DNA from: Oscillospiraceae bacterium
GTDB taxonomy: Bacteria > Bacillota > Clostridia > Oscillospirales > CAG-272
Assembly: GCA_015063545.1 (NCBI GenBank)
Contig: SVTX01000011.1
Coordinates: 1-54,386, forward strand
Length of the DNA stretch: 54,386 bases
Reading direction: 5' to 3'
A program made the position numbers and the translations under genes. Positions 32,158 to 40,135 of this stretch are shown here, in pieces. The stretch's first letter is position 1; the number at the start of each line of letters is the position of its first letter. The notes below the pieces were generated by a model. It was not told the origin of the DNA, made no database searches, and saw only the letters and a program-made list of their open reading frames with translations.

Positions 32158-32502
32158 TTATTTCTTGGACGCTTTGTCCATGTTTCTGAGTTTGTCTTTG
32201 CCCGTTGCGGTAAGTGTTGCGAACCACTGAACACTCTCATCAAGTCCTGCGATAACTTCGCTGGTAATGTAAAGGCCTCTGTCTTTAGCTTCCTTCACAC
32301 CGGCATCGTGAGCCGCCTGAACGGCGCCTGCGCTGCCCTCGAACTTAACGACCATGACAAGCGGAACGGGACATTTGTCCGCGTTTGCGGGCTTGTTTTT
32401 GTCGATAGCTACAACCTTTACATCCGCTGCCTTTGCGACTGCGTCTGCAACTACTATCGAGGTGGTGTAGCCGTACACCTCAATCATACCGAGTGCTGCC
32501 AT
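32158..32502 (-). CDS. Divergent BMC-H shell protein with enlarged pore loop and C-terminal tail
   Basis: A 114-residue BMC protein. The fold is evident from AALGMIEVYGYTTSIVVADAVAKAADVKVVAIDK and LVMVVKFEGSAGAVQAAHDAG. In place of the short pore loop there is an insert KNKPANADKCPVP containing a Cys, and the C-terminus is extended by about 25 residues (ATLTATGKDKLRNMDKASKK), ending strongly basic. Such long-loop hexamers occur in glycyl-radical compartments. The Cys could bind a cofactor or form a disulfide, but that is speculation. The gene starts 14 nt after the alcohol dehydrogenase stop. Confidence 0.9.
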   Translation of the reverse strand: MAALGMIEVYGYTTSIVVADAVAKAADVKVVAIDKNKPANADKCPVPLVMVVKFEGSAGAVQAAHDAGVKEAKDRGLYITSEVIAGLDESVQWFATLTATGKDKLRNMDKASKK

Positions 32503-32516
32503 AGTTTCGCCCTCGA

Positions 32517-33743
32517 TTACTTATCGTTGATGTAGCAGATCTTGATACCCTTCTGAGCTACGTTTGTTTCCATAGCCTCATTCATCTTATCAAGAGGATA
32601 TGTGTGAGTGATGAGCTCCTCGATCGGAATGTTCATCTCTGCGCACTGCTTAAGGAATGCTACCGTCTTGGGGTAATCCTCAGCGGAGTAGTCCCAAGAG
32701 CCTACGATGTCGATTTCCTTATTACACATAGCGAAGTGGGGATTGATCTTGTACTCTCCGTTGTTTACGAAGAAGCCCATCTCGCAAAGTCCGCCGCCGC
32801 GGCGGATGTAATCGTAAATGTCCTGTGCAGCCACGGGAGCGCCTGTGCACTGGAATGCAAAGTCAACTCCGACGTTGTTTGCAACGGCCTTAACCTTTGC
32901 AACTCTCTTTTCAAGTGTATCCTCGTCGGGACGCTTGAAGCAGACAGTTGTCTTTGCGCCCATCTTCTGAGCGGTCTTGAGTCTGTCCTCGTTTCCGTCA
33001 ACAGCGATGATGTGGTTGATACCTGCGGCGCGGAGAACCGTGATCATAACGAGACCAACGGGACCGCAGCCCTGAACGAGAACCTTGGAGCCGAAGTTAA
33101 GAAGACCTGTCTTCTGGCTTCTCTCAAGCGCGTGTACGCAAACGCAAGCAAGCTCAAGGATCATTCTCTGATAGAGGTTAAGCTCATTTACCTGGAAGTA
33201 AGTTACGCCGTAACCTCCCTTAATAACCATGTAGTCAGCGAACCAACCGTTTACGCGGTTGCCTTCTGCCTGACCTCTCTTGTCACCGACAAGACCGAAA
33301 ACTCCCTGATTATCGCAGAGGTTCGTTCTTCCGGGAACCATACGGCAAGCGTAGCAGTCGCCGCAGCTCATAACGGAGGTAACTATCTTGTCACCAACTC
33401 CGAGAGGCTTGCCTGCGGTGTCGACCTTTACATTCTTACCTACAGCTACGACTTCACCTGTACCCTCGTGACCGAGAATAACGGGGATGAGACCGAAGGG
33501 GTCCATCTTCCACTCGTGAACGTCTGTTCCGCAAATTCCTGCGCCCTCGACCTTAACGAGAATATCGTCATCTCCGAGTTCGGGAATGGGAAGCTGCTGA
33601 ATTTCAATGTTCTTAGGACCGGTAAGCATCGCAACGTTTGCAACCTTGGGGATAGGACCGTTTGCCTTGGGGGCTGCGGACGTACCCATGGAAGTCAATA
33701 CCGAGCGAACGATGCTTTCGATCTGTGAAGCAGTAATATCCAT
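32517..33743 (-). CDS. Zinc-dependent alcohol dehydrogenase with N-terminal encapsulation helix
   Basis: A 408-residue medium-chain dehydrogenase/reductase. The catalytic domain starts near residue 38: GICGTDVHEW and GHEGTGEVVAVG supply the catalytic zinc site. The structural zinc Cys cluster is CGDCYACRMVPGRTNLC, and GCGPVGLVMITVLRAAG binds NAD(H). In the compartment it would reduce lactaldehyde to 1,2-propanediol or propionaldehyde to propanol and regenerate NAD+. Residues 1-20 (MDITASQIESIVRSVLTSMG), joined by an Ala/Pro linker, form an amphipathic helix of the same type as in PduL. The gene lies 39 nt downstream of the aldehyde dehydrogenase. Confidence 0.93.
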   Translation of the reverse strand: MDITASQIESIVRSVLTSMGTSAAPKANGPIPKVANVAMLTGPKNIEIQQLPIPELGDDDILVKVEGAGICGTDVHEWKMDPFGLIPVILGHEGTGEVVAVGKNVKVDTAGKPLGVGDKIVTSVMSCGDCYACRMVPGRTNLCDNQGVFGLVGDKRGQAEGNRVNGWFADYMVIKGGYGVTYFQVNELNLYQRMILELACVCVHALERSQKTGLLNFGSKVLVQGCGPVGLVMITVLRAAGINHIIAVDGNEDRLKTAQKMGAKTTVCFKRPDEDTLEKRVAKVKAVANNVGVDFAFQCTGAPVAAQDIYDYIRRGGGLCEMGFFVNNGEYKINPHFAMCNKEIDIVGSWDYSAEDYPKTVAFLKQCAEMNIPIEELITHTYPLDKMNEAMETNVAQKGIKICYINDK

Positions 33744-33782
33744 TTTTCGTGTTTCCTTTCTGAAGATTTTCTATCGAGCGCA

Positions 33783-35240
33783 TCAGATGATTCTGAAGGA
33801 ATCAACCATTACGCAACGGCGCTTTCTTGTAAAGCTGCGAGCCGAGGTAATACCCTCGCCTGTAGGACCTGCGATCGTGAACGTCGTGTGTCCTTCTCCT
33901 CCGAATCCAATGCCGGCGTAGGAGGGAGCATTCTTTACAAATATCGTCGTTTCAACCGCACGCGCGAAGCGTGTGAGGTTGTCGATGTTCTTGGAGTGCA
34001 TGTGAGCCGTGTGTCTGTTTCCGTGCTCTGCCTTAACAGCCCAGTCGATTGCCTGATCGATGTCCTTTACTCGAACGATACCGAGAATAGGCATCATAAG
34101 TTCTTCCTGAACGAAGAGATGCTCGAAGGGAACCTCAGCAATAGCGCAACGGATCTCGGGACCTACGTTGATACCGATCTTAGCAAGAAGAACTCTTGCG
34201 TCACGACCAACGCAGTCACGGTTTACAGCATAGCTTACCTTGCCCGTCTTGGGATCGGTCTTGGAATCAAGAACTACGCTTGCAAGCTGATCTGCCTGCT
34301 GACGGGTAAGCTTATAACAACCGTTCTTAACCATTCCGGAGATAAGTCTGTCAGCAACGTTCTCGAATACGAAAACTTCCTTTTCTGCGATGCAGGGGAG
34401 GTTGTTATCGAACGTACATCCGTCGATGATGTCCTTTGCGGCCTTATCGATGTCAGCGGTGTCGTCAACGATAACGGGGGGATTGCCCGCGCCCGCGCCT
34501 ATCGCCTTCTTACCCGACGAAAGAACTGCCTTTACGACTCCGGGGCCACCCGTACAAACGAGAAGCTTGATGGAGGGGTGCTTATACATTACGTTAGCGG
34601 TGTCAAGCGTGGGCTTAACAACGCTGGCTACGAGAACCTTGGGGCCGCCCGCGGATGCTACCGCGCGGTTTACAAGGTCAACTGCGTAGTTGGAGGTTGC
34701 TATTGCGCCGGGGTGGGGGTTGAATACAACGCCGTTTCCTGCGCATATCATACCGATAGAGTTACAGATGACTGTTTCGGAGGGGTTGGTGGAGGGAGTA
34801 ATTGCTCCGACTACACCGAAGGGAGCCATTTCGGTCAAAGTGAGACCGTGGTCGCCTGTTTTCGCTTCCTCAATTATATCCTCTGTACCGGGAGTTTTGT
34901 CGGCCACGAGCAAGTGCTTTGCATACTTGTGGTCAACGCGTCCCATTTTTGTTTCGGCAACACCGAGATTTGCCATGATCTGCGCATCAGCGCGAGTGAA
35001 CTCGCGGATAGCAGTCACTATTTTTTCTCTCTGAGCTACCGACATTGAACGGACTGCCTTATAGCCTTCGTTTGCCGCTGCGATAGCTTCTTCCATCGTA
35101 GCGTAAACGCCTATAAGCTTGCGTCCGTGATACTGGGTGGAATCCCATTCCTTACCGCTGTCTGCGGCAGGCTTCTTGTACTCGGAGACTACGCGGGCGA
35201 CTATTTCGTTGACCTGCGCCTCCGTAAGATTGATTGCCAT
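33783..35240 (-). CDS. pduP: CoA-acylating propionaldehyde dehydrogenase (PduP type)
   Basis: A 485-residue NAD+- and CoA-dependent aldehyde dehydrogenase that turns toxic propionaldehyde into propionyl-CoA in the lumen. The start MAINLTEAQVNEIVARVVSEY is an encapsulation-type amphipathic helix, followed by a short linker. The catalytic Cys lies in FDNNLPCIAEKEVFVFEN near residue 280. GAITPSTNPSETVICN and ICTGGPG-like NAD-binding segments precede it (here LLVCTGGPGVVKAV). The family lacks the general-base Glu of hydrolytic ALDHs. It forms an enzyme block with the aldolase and alcohol dehydrogenase genes. Confidence 0.95.
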   Translation of the reverse strand: MAINLTEAQVNEIVARVVSEYKKPAADSGKEWDSTQYHGRKLIGVYATMEEAIAAANEGYKAVRSMSVAQREKIVTAIREFTRADAQIMANLGVAETKMGRVDHKYAKHLLVADKTPGTEDIIEEAKTGDHGLTLTEMAPFGVVGAITPSTNPSETVICNSIGMICAGNGVVFNPHPGAIATSNYAVDLVNRAVASAGGPKVLVASVVKPTLDTANVMYKHPSIKLLVCTGGPGVVKAVLSSGKKAIGAGAGNPPVIVDDTADIDKAAKDIIDGCTFDNNLPCIAEKEVFVFENVADRLISGMVKNGCYKLTRQQADQLASVVLDSKTDPKTGKVSYAVNRDCVGRDARVLLAKIGINVGPEIRCAIAEVPFEHLFVQEELMMPILGIVRVKDIDQAIDWAVKAEHGNRHTAHMHSKNIDNLTRFARAVETTIFVKNAPSYAGIGFGGEGHTTFTIAGPTGEGITSARSFTRKRRCVMVDSFRII

Positions 35241-35297
35241 TTTCGGACGCTCCTTTCAAAATAATTTTTTGTGTGTTAACGTGTATTAACTTAAAAA

Positions 35298-36113
35298 TTA
35301 CTTACCGAGAGCAGCGAGAACTTTTCTTGTGATGTCTGCAACGAGATCATCGCCGGAATGATCGTGACCGCAGGAGCAGGAGCCGCCATTGTCCTTGCAC
35401 TTGCAGTTGGAAGTACCCTTGTTGGGGCAGGACTTGCATCCGGGGTGCTTACCGGGAAGACCCATCTTCTTACGAAGCTCCATAAGTCTTTCAAGCTCGT
35501 AGCAGGAGATCTCGTCGATACGGCTGTTTGCGCCTGCGCCGATCTGACGAGCGTAAAGGTTGATCTTTGCGTTGAACTCAACCTCTTCCATAGTGAAGCA
35601 AGCTCTGATAAGTGTGTTACCTACTGTGAGAGCACCGTGGTTCTTAAGAAGGAACGCGTCGTGCTTCTGGATGTAGGGCATGAGGGACTCGGGAATCTCC
35701 ATGGTGGAGGGCATACCGTAGTCACATGTGGGAACGTTACCGATAGTAAGAATTGCCTCGGGGAGTATGTACTGGTCAAGCTCAACACCTGCTACTGTGA
35801 AAGCGGTAGCTACGGGAGGATGAGCGTGAACGACAGCGTTTACGTCGGGACGCTCCTGATAAACTCTCATGTGCATCTTGATCTCGGAGGAGGGATTGAG
35901 TCTACCGTCAATCTTGTTTCCGTTGCCGTCGATCTTGATGATCATATCGGGAGTCATGTAACCCTTGGATACGCCTGTAGGTGTGCAGTAGTACTCGTTA
36001 GGGCCAACTTTTACGGAGATGTTTCCGTCGTTTGCTGCAACAAAGCCGTGGTCGTAAATTCTCTTACCGATGTCGCAGATTTCTTTTTTGATTTCAAAAG
36101 GTGACTGTGCCAT
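35298..36113 (-). CDS. fucA: Class II (fuculose/rhamnulose-phosphate type) aldolase with Cys-rich linker and C-terminal encapsulation helix
   Basis: Cleaves L-fuculose-1-phosphate or L-rhamnulose-1-phosphate to DHAP and lactaldehyde, the entry step of this compartment. Residues 1-215 form the class II aldolase/adducin fold: NDGNISVKVGPN for phosphate, VVHAHPPVATAF with zinc His, PEAILTIGNVP, and KNHGALTVG with the third His. Residues about 220-253 form a linker with eight Cys (CKSC, CKC, CSCGHDH), and the last 17 residues (DDLVADITRKVLAALGK) are an amphipathic encapsulation helix. Isomerase and kinase genes for fucose or rhamnose are not in the window, so which sugar is used is unresolved. 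The aldolase-encapsulation layout is the hallmark of GRM5 loci. Confidence 0.92.
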   Translation of the reverse strand: MAQSPFEIKKEICDIGKRIYDHGFVAANDGNISVKVGPNEYYCTPTGVSKGYMTPDMIIKIDGNGNKIDGRLNPSSEIKMHMRVYQERPDVNAVVHAHPPVATAFTVAGVELDQYILPEAILTIGNVPTCDYGMPSTMEIPESLMPYIQKHDAFLLKNHGALTVGNTLIRACFTMEEVEFNAKINLYARQIGAGANSRIDEISCYELERLMELRKKMGLPGKHPGCKSCPNKGTSNCKCKDNGGSCSCGHDHSGDDLVADITRKVLAALGK

Positions 36114-36160
36114 TTTTCTTATATCCTTTCAGATTTAAAATTTTTCTTTTTTATCTCAAT

Positions 36161-36186
36161 GCGGCTCACCCGCAAAAGCGAGCCGC
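36161..36186 (-). promoter_or_regulatory. Hairpin between ackA and aldolase gene
   Basis: GCGGCTC (36161-36167) pairs with GAGCCGC (36180-36186) across 12 nt. It is not followed by a U tract on the minus strand, so it is probably an RNA processing or stability element rather than a terminator. Confidence 0.5.
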
Positions 36187-36198
36187 TATGATCCATAA

Positions 36199-37392
36199 TT
36201 ATTTTACGAGGTCGTAGGTATCGGAAGCGATCATATATTCCTCGTCGGTGGGGATAACGACTACCTTTACCTTTGAGTCGGGAGCGCTGATTACGATGTT
36301 CTCGCCTCTGGGGCCGTTGAGGTTTGCGTTAACGTCAAGCTTGATTCCGAAGAATTCCATATTTTCTGCGATAAGCTGACGGGTCTTGCGGTCGTTCTCG
36401 CCGAGACCTGCGGTGAAGATGAGAACGTCAATGCCGTTCATTTCAGCTACGTACGAGCCAATTATCTTCTTTGCGTTGTGAACGAGAAGATCCATGGCGA
36501 GCTGTGCGCGCTCGTTACCCTGATCTGCTGCCGCCCATACGTCACGTGCGTCGTTGGATACGCCCGAAACACCGAGAAGTCCCGACTTCTTGTTCATGAT
36601 GTCGTTAACCTCGGAAGCGGACATTCCCGTCTGCTCGATGATATAGGGGATGATGGAGGGGTCGATAGAGCCGCATCTTGTACCCATGGGGAGACCTTCC
36701 TGAGGAGTAAATCCGAGAGACGTGTCAACCGCCTTGCCGCAGTCAACTGCCGTAATGGATGAACCCGAGCCGATGTGGCAGGAAACTATCTTTGTGCTGT
36801 TATAATCTAATCCGAGGAATTCGCACGCCTTAGCCGAAACGAAGCGGTGGGACGTACCGTGGAAGCCATAGCGGCGAACACCGTACTTTTCATACCACTC
36901 GTAGGGGAGTGCATACACGTAGGATTTCTTATCGAATCCGGAGTAGAAGGACGTATCGAATACGCCTACCATAGGCTTGTCAGCCAGAATTGCCTTACAA
37001 GCGGCTACACCCTTGAGAGCAGGGGGGCCGTGAAGGGGGTTGATGGGAATGATGGACTCAATGTACTTGAGCTCTTCGTCGCCGAGAATGCAGGATTTTG
37101 TGATCTTGCCGCCGTGAGCAAATCTGTGTCCTACAGCGCTTATCTCGTCAACACTCGCAATTACACCCAATTCGGGATCTGTAAGAAGCTTCAAAACGAG
37201 TGCAATAGCCTCGTTGTGAGAGGGCATGGGATAATCAGCCTCGTAGCTTTCCTTGCCGGGACGCTTGTGCGTGATAGCACCGGAAAGTCCGATCTTCTCA
37301 CAAAGACCCTTGGCGAGAACTGCGCCGGTCTCCATATCAAAAAGCTGATATTTGAGAGAGCTGCTTCCGGCGTTGATGACCAGAATCTTCAT
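36199..37392 (-). CDS. ackA: Acetate/propionate kinase, first gene of the microcompartment operon
   Basis: Makes ATP from propionyl-phosphate (or acetyl-phosphate) and ADP; the energy-yielding last step after PduL. The 397-residue protein has the ASKHA fold: MKILVINAGSSSLKYQLFD, the catalytic RFAHGG and GVFDTSF segments, RYGFHGTSHRFV, CHIGSGSSITAV and FTAGLGEND. No encapsulation helix is present at either end, so it probably acts in the cytosol on exported propionyl-phosphate. GGAGG precedes the ATG by 8 nt. It lies directly behind the operon promoter, and its placement suggests a dedicated propionate kinase, although it could also be the cell's general acetate kinase since no pta is adjacent. 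Confidence 0.93.
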   Translation of the reverse strand: MKILVINAGSSSLKYQLFDMETGAVLAKGLCEKIGLSGAITHKRPGKESYEADYPMPSHNEAIALVLKLLTDPELGVIASVDEISAVGHRFAHGGKITKSCILGDEELKYIESIIPINPLHGPPALKGVAACKAILADKPMVGVFDTSFYSGFDKKSYVYALPYEWYEKYGVRRYGFHGTSHRFVSAKACEFLGLDYNSTKIVSCHIGSGSSITAVDCGKAVDTSLGFTPQEGLPMGTRCGSIDPSIIPYIIEQTGMSASEVNDIMNKKSGLLGVSGVSNDARDVWAAADQGNERAQLAMDLLVHNAKKIIGSYVAEMNGIDVLIFTAGLGENDRKTRQLIAENMEFFGIKLDVNANLNGPRGENIVISAPDSKVKVVVIPTDEEYMIASDTYDLVK

Positions 37393-37445
37393 AGTTTTCC
37401 TCCAGTAATTTTTAATTTCGCGAAATTGATTCGTTTACATATAAC

Positions 37446-37474
37446 ATTATAGCAAAAAAGTCAACGGATTGCAA
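37446..37474 (-). promoter_or_regulatory. Promoter of the microcompartment operon
   Basis: Minus-strand TTGCAA (37469-37474), 17-nt spacer, TATAAT (37446-37451). The leader is about 48 nt and contains a cre-like half site and a 14-bp palindrome. The -35 box is off-consensus, which fits an activated or repressible operon. Confidence 0.65.
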
Positions 37475-37847
37475 GGGTTTTGAAAAGAAAAAAACATGAA
37501 AAATCTTACAAAATATAAGGAAGATTTCGAATGATTTTTCCGTTTTTTCGAGACTGTCAATTTTTTGTCAAAAATAGTGATAAAAAAATAACGTGATAAC
37601 ACTTTTTAACTCGCGAAAAATGGAACTTTTTGACAAATAATATAAAAATATTTACAATTATAAACTGTTAATCCAAAAATAACCAATTTTTATTTTTGTT
37701 GTCATTTTGCACAAAGGGCATCTGAATTTTCTGTTATTTCATCGTGGTTTTCCAACTAAAACAACTGCTTTTGAGAAAAATACGCTTATTCAAACATCAC
37801 AAAACCCTCACAAATTCAAATAAAATAAGAATATTTTCAAATACCTA

Positions 37848-37876
37848 TTGTAAAATGAGGAAAAATTTGTTATAAT
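37848..37876 (+). promoter_or_regulatory. Promoter of metG
   Basis: TTGTAA (37848-37853), 17-nt spacer, TATAAT (37871-37876). The leader is about 105 nt, too short for a T-box, and shows no riboswitch-like structure. Confidence 0.65.
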
Positions 37877-37988
37877 AAATCTGTATTGTCTATTTTGTCA
37901 AAAAAATAACACAGTGCAATTTGCAAAATAATGACATTGAATTTAAATACATATAATAAAATGAAGGAAAAGAAAGGCGGTCTAAAAT

Positions 37989-39971
37989 ATGGAAAACAGA
38001 GAAAAGTTCTATATAACGACAGCGATTGCATACGCATCCAGAAAGCCTCATTTCGGTAACACATACGAGGTCATAGCTACTGATGCGATAGCAAGATACA
38101 AGAGAGCGAGAGGATACGACGTATTCTTCTGCACCGGTACGGATGAGCACGGACAGAAAATAGAAAATCTCGCAAACGAGGCGGGAATTACTCCCAAGGC
38201 TTACGTTGACGGCGTAGCGGACGAGATAAAGGGAGTGTGGAACAAGATGAATTCCAGCCACGACTACTTTATACGTACGACAGATGACTACCACGAGGCG
38301 GCTGTCCAGAAGATATTTACAAAGTTCTACAACCAGGGCGACATATATAAGAGCACATATGAGGATTGGTACTGCACTCCCTGTGAATCCTTTTTTACAG
38401 AAACTCAGCTTGTGGACGGGAAGTGTCCCGATTGCGGCAGAGAGGTTCAGAAGGCAAGTGAGGAGACCTATTACTTCAAGATGAGCAAATATGCTGACAG
38501 GCTCATTGAGCATATTGAAACTCATCCCGAATTTATTCAGCCCGAATCCAGAAAGAAGGAAATGATAAACAACTTCCTCAAGGTTGAAGGAGGACTTCAG
38601 GATCTTTGCGTTTCCCGTACGTCGTTTACGTGGGGAATACCCGTTGAGTTTGACAAAAAGCACGTAACCTATGTGTGGCTTGACGCGCTTACGAATTATA
38701 TCACGGCGATAGGATATGATCCCGACAAGTCGTTTGAGGAGCAGTCCGAGCATTTCAAAAAATACTGGCCCGCAGATGTCCACGTAATAGGAAAGGACAT
38801 TCTCCGATTCCACACTATCTATTGGCCTATATTCCTTATGGCGCTTGACATTCCGCTTCCCAAAAAGATTTTTGGCCATCCGTGGTTCAACTTTGGAACC
38901 GACAAGATGTCCAAGTCCAAGGGTAACGTAATTTATGCGGATGAGCTGGCCGACCGCTTTGGGGTTGACGGCGTGCGTTACTATGCGCTATCCGAAATGC
39001 CTTACGCGAACGATGGCTCGATTACGTACGAGAACGTCATAAAGAGATTCAACACGGACCTTGTAAACAATATGGGTAACCTCTTCAAGAGAACTCTTGA
39101 CATGCAGAAAAAGTATTTCGGCGGAGTTATTCAGGCTCCCACGGCGGCAGAGGATATCGACGGAGAGCTTAAGGCGGTTTGCGTTGAGGCATATAACGGC
39201 TTTATAAAGAACATGGATTCTTACCATATCGCAGACGCGCTTGACTGTGTTTTCGCTATGTTCAACAGAGCAAATAAATATATTGACGAGACCACACCTT
39301 GGGTGCTTGCAAAAGATGAGAGCAAAGCGGAGAGACTTGGTACGGTGCTTTACAATTTGCTTGAAACCATTCGTTGGGGCGCAGTAATGCTCACACCCAT
39401 TATTCCCGATGCTGCAAGCGAGATGCTTGAACGTCTTGGTACGGATAAGGCAGGATTTGAGTCTATTGGCGCGCTTGAGTGCTTTGGCGGCATGGTCGCA
39501 GGACAGAGTGTCGGTGAATCCAGAGTAATGTTTGCAAGAGTTGACGAGGCAAAGATGCTTTCAGAGCTTGAGGCTGAAATGGCTGCAAAGCGCGCGGCAG
39601 CAGAGGCTGAGGCAAAGGCAAACGCTATTCCCGAAAAGCCCGAGGGATGCGCTCTTATCGGCATTGAAGATTTTATGGGAGTTGAACTTCGCACAGCAAA
39701 GATAATTGAGTGCGAAAAGCTTCCCAAAGCAAAGAAGCTTCTCAAGCTGAAGGTAGATCTCGGATATGAGCAGAGACAGGTCGTTTCGGGAATTGCAAAA
39801 TGGTACGAGCCCGACCAGCTTATAGGCAAGAAAGTTATAATCGTAGCTAATCTCAAGCCCGCCACACTGTGCGGAGTTGAGTCAAACGGAATGATTCTCG
39901 CATCCGGCGAAGATACTGTCAGAGTAGTATTCCTTGACAAAGACACGCCTCTCGGAGAGAGAGTGAGATAA
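37989..39971 (+). CDS. metG: Methionyl-tRNA synthetase
   Basis: Charges tRNA-Met. The 660-residue class I synthetase has the HIGH-type motif as PHFGNTYEV, the zinc-binding knuckle WYCTPCESFF...CPDCGRE with four Cys, the KMSKS loop as DKMSKSKGNV near residue 302, an anticodon-binding helical domain to about 530, and a C-terminal EMAP/Trbp111 tRNA-binding domain from about 550 (IGIEDFMGVELRTAKIIECE). This is the domain order of many Firmicutes enzymes. It is divergent from the microcompartment operon and ends at a strong terminator. Confidence 0.97.
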   Translation: MENREKFYITTAIAYASRKPHFGNTYEVIATDAIARYKRARGYDVFFCTGTDEHGQKIENLANEAGITPKAYVDGVADEIKGVWNKMNSSHDYFIRTTDDYHEAAVQKIFTKFYNQGDIYKSTYEDWYCTPCESFFTETQLVDGKCPDCGREVQKASEETYYFKMSKYADRLIEHIETHPEFIQPESRKKEMINNFLKVEGGLQDLCVSRTSFTWGIPVEFDKKHVTYVWLDALTNYITAIGYDPDKSFEEQSEHFKKYWPADVHVIGKDILRFHTIYWPIFLMALDIPLPKKIFGHPWFNFGTDKMSKSKGNVIYADELADRFGVDGVRYYALSEMPYANDGSITYENVIKRFNTDLVNNMGNLFKRTLDMQKKYFGGVIQAPTAAEDIDGELKAVCVEAYNGFIKNMDSYHIADALDCVFAMFNRANKYIDETTPWVLAKDESKAERLGTVLYNLLETIRWGAVMLTPIIPDAASEMLERLGTDKAGFESIGALECFGGMVAGQSVGESRVMFARVDEAKMLSELEAEMAAKRAAAEAEAKANAIPEKPEGCALIGIEDFMGVELRTAKIIECEKLPKAKKLLKLKVDLGYEQRQVVSGIAKWYEPDQLIGKKVIIVANLKPATLCGVESNGMILASGEDTVRVVFLDKDTPLGERVR

Positions 39972-39978
39972 TAATTCT

Positions 39979-40009
39979 CGCGCCGTGCTGTCAGCACGGC
40001 GCGGTTTTT
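39979..40009 (+). terminator. Terminator after metG
   Basis: Very GC-rich stem CGCGCCGTGC (39979-39988) with GCACGGCGCG (39994-40003), TGTCA loop, then GTTTTTG. Confidence 0.9.
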
Positions 40010-40056
40010 GTTATTATAAAAACGGTTGTTTTCTTAGCGAAATCTTGAAAATTTAC

Positions 40057-40085
40057 TTGATTTTTATATAATATAGAGTTATAAT
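40057..40085 (+). promoter_or_regulatory. Promoter of the Cys-repeat lipoprotein gene
   Basis: TTGATT (40057-40062), 17-nt spacer, TATAAT (40080-40085). Confidence 0.7.
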
Positions 40086-40135
40086 TAAGGAAAAGGGGAG
40101 CGTTTTCCCAAAAAACGAAAGGAAGATTTTTAAAC

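Larger units (their letters stand above)
22445..37474 (-). other. GRM5-like glycyl-radical microcompartment operon with ParA module
   Basis: An uninterrupted minus-strand run of eighteen genes: ackA, aldolase, AldDH, ADH, four BMC-H, pduL, eutN, pduS, pduT-like, radical dehydratase, activase, eutS-like, eutP-like, parA-like and a disordered-protein gene. The gene set and order match the fucose/rhamnose microcompartment class GRM5 described in Clostridium phytofermentans and Roseburia. The one clear promoter lies before ackA, and the first clear terminator is after the ParA partner. Gaps longer than 80 nt occur only at 36114-36198, 30902-31137 and 25269-25449, and each contains a hairpin without a U tract. 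The parA pair as part of the operon is inference from direction and a 22-nt gap. Confidence 0.85.
37393..37988. promoter_or_regulatory. 596-nt AT-rich divergent regulatory region between BMC operon and metG
   Basis: No gene is visible. On the ackA side there is a promoter (37446-37474), a cre-like half site TGTAAACG on the minus strand (about 37428-37442) at the start point, and a perfect 14-bp palindrome AATTTCGCGAAATT (37414-37427) in the leader; a second TCGCGA lies at 37611-37616. On the metG side there is a promoter at 37848-37876. A further TTGACA-N17-TACAAT (37630-37658) points towards metG. The rest is very AT-rich with short repeats of TTTTGTCAAAAA and may contain activator sites. 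The pathway regulator itself is not encoded nearby. Confidence 0.6.

Noticed and set aside
32604-35048. Long plus-strand open frames (374 and 386 codons) across the alcohol and aldehyde dehydrogenase genes
   Set aside because: Antisense shadows of strongly conserved genes; their proteins match no domain.
36161-36186. Terminator between ackA and aldolase gene
   Set aside because: The hairpin has no U tract on the minus strand, and the downstream genes show no separate strong promoter.
37877-37988. T-box leader of metG
   Set aside because: The predicted leader of about 105 nt is too short and lacks a terminator/antiterminator pair.
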